Notes under the pieces: generated by a model
The model's input: the letters and a program-made list of their open reading frames with translations, nothing else
What the model was told of the DNA's origin: nothing
Database searches by the model: none
In this document: in pieces, positions 57,135 to 64,000 of the stretch
Layout of the letters: every line of letters begins with the position of its first letter
How positions within the stretch are numbered: position 1 is the first letter of the stretch
Assembly: GCF_000203795.2 (NCBI RefSeq)
Contig: NW_006281111.1
Span: forward strand, 470,888-534,887
Length of the DNA stretch: 64,000 bases
Direction of reading: 5' to 3'
Origin: Batrachochytrium dendrobatidis JAM81
Taxonomy: Eukaryota > Chytridiomycota > Chytridiomycetes > Rhizophydiales
Position numbers and translations under genes: made by a program

Positions 57135-59150
57135 TTAGTCATTAGTTATGGCTGCGTCACCTAGGCGTTCTTTCAACGCAGCAATATCAGTCTCCAAGTC
57201 AGGGTTTTCTGGATCAAGTTTTAATGCGTCCTGGTAGTCGGCTAGTCCGCGTTTGATGTCGCCAACCAGATTTGATCGCGCAGTGCCGCGTCGAACCAAA
57301 AGTTTTACCTTTAATCTGCGCCTTTGATTACCAGTTTCTTGATCATAAGCAACTGGATCAACCAGCTGTTCTTTCAAAAGATCCTCTTCCTTGGAAATAA
57401 GACCAAGAGCAATTGTACAGTCGGAAATACAATCCGTTGCATTGGAGAGATGTAGAAAACAAGCAGCACGGTTTGCATATAGACTATATCGTATGAATTA
57501 AGCAGTCAATGTACAAGAATTATGCCAAAAAAGTCAATGTGTTGGCTCATACAGCAAAATCTATATAATCAAAGAATTTTGATATTACTTTGCGCTGAGT
57601 GGATCAAGATCAATTGCAGCGGTAAATGCATTGAGTGCTGATTCAATATTTCCTTGCTTGAAAAACTCGATTCCTTTGTCTTTGAGAAAAGCAGCTATTT
57701 GATGAAAAAATTACAAATGGGCATGCGTTTTAAAAACCAATATTCTTAATAAAGCAGACTGTCATCATTGTCTTGTAAACTACTCACAGTTGCTGTCATC
57801 TGATTGCTGATTGGACTCGCATGCTTGATTAGTTTTGGATTTCTGCAACGCCTCGGCCAGTTTGATACGAATCCTCCATTTTTCTACGCAATAGTTGTGA
57901 TATAAAGGGTTAATACGAGTTAAAGTTGGTCCAATCTTGAAGGTGTTTTTATATATACCATCTTCAGTTTCTCGTGCAGTGTTGGTTGGGATATGTCCTC
58001 GGGGGGTAAATTTAACTTGAATATCTTGACATGCTCGAGGTGGTGGCTGTACTCGAGCTATAGTTTAATTCATGAGTGAAAACCATCATACTTTTGATCC
58101 ATTAATGGAACATAGCATACCTTTGAGTTGAGCACGAACTTTTGCTCTGATTGCTTCAACATCAATATCGTCATCGGCTGATTCCCCGTCAATGTCATGG
58201 GAATCCAAATCATCACTAGATTGAATATTCACAGCAACATCATCTACACCAAAAATAGCAGAGTCTTCCCGAAAAGCAATTTCGCTCTTGGTTGCAATAC
58301 TAGCCATCTTCTCACTTTCCTGCTTGGCATGTACAGTAGCTTGAATTTTTAGATCTCGTTGAACAGCAAGAGTTGATTGTGCCCATGAATTGACTTCATT
58401 CTCACCAGCCTTTTTTTCTGCTTGTTTCAATGCTTCAACACGTTCTCGTTTAGCCCTCTCCACCTCGATCTGTCTACGAACCATATCTCGCTCCTCTGAT
58501 CGTTTCAAAGCTATGGCCTCTTCACGTTTCTATGTATACGACAGTATAATCAATCAAATGAAAACATATGAGCAAAACAGTATATATAGATTGTAATTCA
58601 ACTCAATACGTTTTACCTTGATGGCCAAATGTCTTTCTCGTTCTTCTCCAGCTGCGCGACGATCGCGCAACGCCTTGGGTGATTCGGCTTGAAATTTTAT
58701 TGTATTCCAAATCCCAGGATGAGTCTAGTCCACGGTATGAAGCGATTCAGTACTTTTCATCTATCCTATACCACTAGTGAGAATTGCATAGATTACCTTG
58801 ACAAGAGTAAAAACGACCATTCCATTTCCGACACTTGCAATGGATGCCTGAGAGTCGATAGTACTTTCCAAATCAAGTTCAAAAAAAAAGGGAGGAAAGT
58901 TGATCTTGATATATACATCGTTGCCTACCATTCATGTCGGTAAAGCGTTAAAAGGGTGCTGAGGATATTGTACGATACGGGCTGAACAACATCGAGTCAA
59001 ACCGTTTAGATATTGAAAGAATTGGTGTTTCAAAAACTACGCCTTACAGTATACATCAACTTTGGATGCACTTGTTCCGCTTAAAGGAACAGATATAAAC
59101 AGCTCAGTATCATTCTGGGACACGCTGTAATCCTTGACAACAATAGGCAT
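57135..59150 (-). CDS. DNAAF4: Dynein axonemal assembly factor 4 (DYX1C1)
   Basis: Exons 59150-59048, 58924-58797, 58724-58617, 58529-58121, 58057-57959, 57883-57788, 57694-57589 and 57483-57135, all in phase, encode 465 residues. The N-terminal CS (p23-like) domain reads MPIVVKDYSVSQNDTELFIS, then VYIKINFPPFFFELDLES, VGNGMVVFTLVK and HPGIWNTIKF. A long charged coiled coil follows (RSEERDMVRRQIEVERAKRE). The C-terminal TPR domain has FLKDKGIEFFKQGNIESALN, YANRAACFLHLSNATDCISD and RRGTARSNL ... GLADYQDALKLDPENPDLE. It works with HSP90/HSP70 in the cytoplasm to preassemble flagellar dynein arms. Its presence implies dynein-driven motile flagella. Confidence 0.95.
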
Positions 59151-59514
59151 GGTTCGAATTAGAAACTAATATTCTGAATAAGTTGTAAAGAACTCGAGCC
59201 AATCTTAAATCTACGATTATACGGCGGAGTTTCCATGGCAGTGCTACACATTTCATTTAACCGACAGAGCGAGTCTATAAAGTGTAAATTTCAATACTAG
59301 ATTATTTTATTCAAAACATGACATGTAGTATTATTGATTAAACCTATTGCTGACAGAATTGCATCACACTCGGACATTAGCCAAATCCAGCAATAAGGCT
59401 GTAAATGTGAATCACAAAATATATTTTGGCCATGTTTATGCAAACACATCAAACCTAAAACAGCATAGATGATTACACAATACCAAAATAAAGATGTAAA
59501 ACCAACTTTATAAA
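59151..59514. other. Intergenic, 364 bp
   Basis: Tandem spacer between the kinase (3' end) and DNAAF4 (start), both minus. It should hold the DNAAF4 promoter. No motif assigned. Confidence 0.35.
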
Positions 59515-62486
<2,972 letters not shown>

Positions 62487-62653
62487 GTCGAGTCAAGCGC
62501 AATATTTAGACTCGGCCACAAATGAGGAGTTGAATGCCGATTGGTCTCTATATATACAGTGTAGACTCTAAAATAAGGACTGGCTTGAGTTAGATTTGAA
62601 TTGGTTTGCCAGCAGTCACTTTACGAGTCTAACAACTAATCTGACAGCAAGCC
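62487..62653. promoter_or_regulatory. Divergent promoter region, GCK-III kinase / class V myosin
   Basis: 167 bp between two start codons. Two genes with roles in cell polarity share this upstream region, so joint regulation is possible but unproven. Confidence 0.45.
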
Positions 62654-64000
62654 ATGACGGAGGTTAAAGCCCTCGATATCTACACAAAGGGCACTCGTGC
62701 ATGGTTTCCTGATGAGGATTTAGGATGGGTTATGGGCAGCATGACAACCAAAACCTTGGATGCCACATCTGGGAAACTGGCCATGTCGTTCTTTATTGAA
62801 CATCGTAAAAAGGTCAGCCATTGTCGATGGTCTTGAATTCATTGTTCATATCACAAGAGTGTTGTTTTTGGTGTCGTTTGCTTCTCGTCATTTCAGTCTA
62901 TTCTAGTTCAGTCCAGTCCAGTTCATTTGTCTTGAATTCCAACTTTATTCATGACGATCACCAACTGTCATTGCCACTTGCTATCCTTCAAGTTTAATCA
63001 TGCATTCAGCACCACTGATTGTCTGTGTTCTGCTGTATCCCACGATTTGTAATAATCGCTTCCAATTGACTATTCTCAAGTCTTTACTATCCCTGTGATG
63101 GTGGCGGCATATACGCCCCTTTGGGCTTGAAAAGGACGGCAGTGTTGTTGGCTTCAAACTTGCAATCCATGCATTGGTAACCCTACCATTTTGCACTGCT
63201 TATCTAGTTGGTGTCCCAGAACCTGTCGTTGGAAACCTGATGTTATCCCTGATGAACTTCCTTCAACCCTGGACTAAGCTTATTTCGACAGCACTGTTTG
63301 GGCTTGTTATTGATCATTTGGTTTTGATTTTATACAAGCTACGAGTTGAACCTCGCAATTTAATTTCGAATGCATTTTAAAACATAATATTTACTGATCT
63401 GTCTATATATTAATCTTATTCCTTGATTAACTAGGAGGTTACTTTTGAGTCGACTCTGCAGAAACTCGAGACAAACAAATTTCAGGACCTTCCTCCTTTG
63501 ATCAACCCTCCTAAACTGGTAAGACTGGTTTTTATCAAATTTATATACAACGATCAGATATTTTGACTCATATCCTTGGACACAACTTGTTCTAATCGTT
63601 TGACAAAATATGCCATTCAATCCAATATTATAGGCTGGATGCGATGACTTGACTAATTTGTCATATTTGCACGAGTAAGTTGACTATTTTGTTTCGACTC
63701 TTTCAAAATTCCTTAATCTAGTCAAGGGTTTACTCATTGTGTCTTGTATTACCATGACTGCTGTAGGCCTGGAGTTCTTTACAATATTCAGTTGAGATAT
63801 GCACAAGAACAGATTTACACTTACTCTGGTATTGTGCTGATTGCTATGAATCCTTTCAAGCGTCTCAACATTTATACTGCCGAGATTATGAGGTAAAGTT
63901 TATTTCGTACAACTCTGATGAATGTTCGACTAATTTTGGTGAAACATTGCTTGAAAATAGAGAATATTCCGGAAAGCAGCGTGACGAGCTGGAACCTCAT
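62654..64000 (+). CDS. Class V myosin, N-terminal part, cut by the window edge
   Basis: Exons 62654-62812, 63435-63518, 63634-63674, 63767-63892 and 63961 to the edge, all in phase. The protein starts [20 protein letters not shown] and continues [20 protein letters not shown] (SH3-like N-domain), [72 protein letters not shown] and [14 protein letters not shown], the Myo2/Myo4 class V order. The P-loop is beyond the window. The motor carries vesicles and organelles along actin. Intron 1 is long (622 nt) and holds no recognised gene, only an 18-bp string shared with 55370. Confidence 0.93.

Overview
This is a nuclear window from a zoosporic (flagellated) fungus, most likely a chytrid. The fungal signs are short introns (mostly 60-120 nt, GTATGT/GTAAGT donors, a TACTAAC-type branch site visible in the PDI gene), AT-rich intergenic DNA, and fungal or opisthokont housekeeping genes (Fcf2, ORMDL, an Fmp30/NAPE-PLD-type hydrolase, cullin-1, a GCK-III kinase, class V myosin). 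The flagellum signs are a kinesin-II motor, the dynein assembly factor DNAAF4 and a giant ASH-domain (HYDIN-type) protein. The genus cannot be fixed from the sequence alone.

Layout. 1-11,785 (minus) holds the giant ASH-domain protein, cut by the window edge, and an ARM/HEAT-like coding region directly upstream that may be part of the same gene. 12,221-13,750 (minus) is a PH-domain protein. 14,515-18,902 holds mitochondrial malate dehydrogenase, an LLPH-like ribosome-biogenesis protein and tubulin cofactor B. 20,783-24,676 is a P4-ATPase lipid flippase. 25,659-31,943 holds a secreted, probably GPI-anchored protein, a disordered protein and a large PH-domain protein. 32,136-34,956 is kinesin-II. 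35,046-36,483 (minus) is a Ser/Pro-rich protein with a BCL7-like N-terminus. 36,958-37,624 is ribosomal protein uL22. 38,012-41,279 (minus) is cullin-1. 41,665-45,330 (minus) is a secreted protein built on a 37-residue tandem repeat. 46,858-49,091 (minus) is a mitochondrial DEAD-box helicase, divergent from an NAPE-PLD-family hydrolase (49,349-51,614). The rest are PDI (51,762-53,566, minus), Fcf2 (54,188-55,289), ORMDL (55,604-56,830), DNAAF4 (57,135-59,150, minus), a GCK-III kinase (59,515-62,486, minus) and class V myosin (62,654 to the edge).

Exon models were built by hand from splice signals and reading phase. For most genes every junction keeps frame and the total is a whole number of codons, so those models are fairly firm. 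Exceptions are stated: exon 1 of uL22, the N-terminus of the flippase, and the junction between the ARM-like and ASH regions.

The most unusual element is a family of about 0.43-kb inverted-repeat elements (TIR close to TTTCACAACCGTATTCACGT). At least four near-complete copies and several ends occur here. Two copies are almost identical over about 330 bp, which indicates recent movement. Copies sit inside introns of the malate dehydrogenase and tandem-repeat protein genes, close to the splice donor and in the same orientation relative to transcription, and others lie just upstream of genes.

Some genes share a theme. Kinesin-II, DNAAF4 and the ASH protein serve axoneme transport, assembly and structure, and TBCB supports tubulin folding. 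ORMDL, the P4-ATPase and the NAPE-PLD-like enzyme concern membrane lipids. LLPH-like, Fcf2 and uL22 concern ribosome production. These genes are interleaved with unrelated ones and show no sign of a co-regulated cluster.
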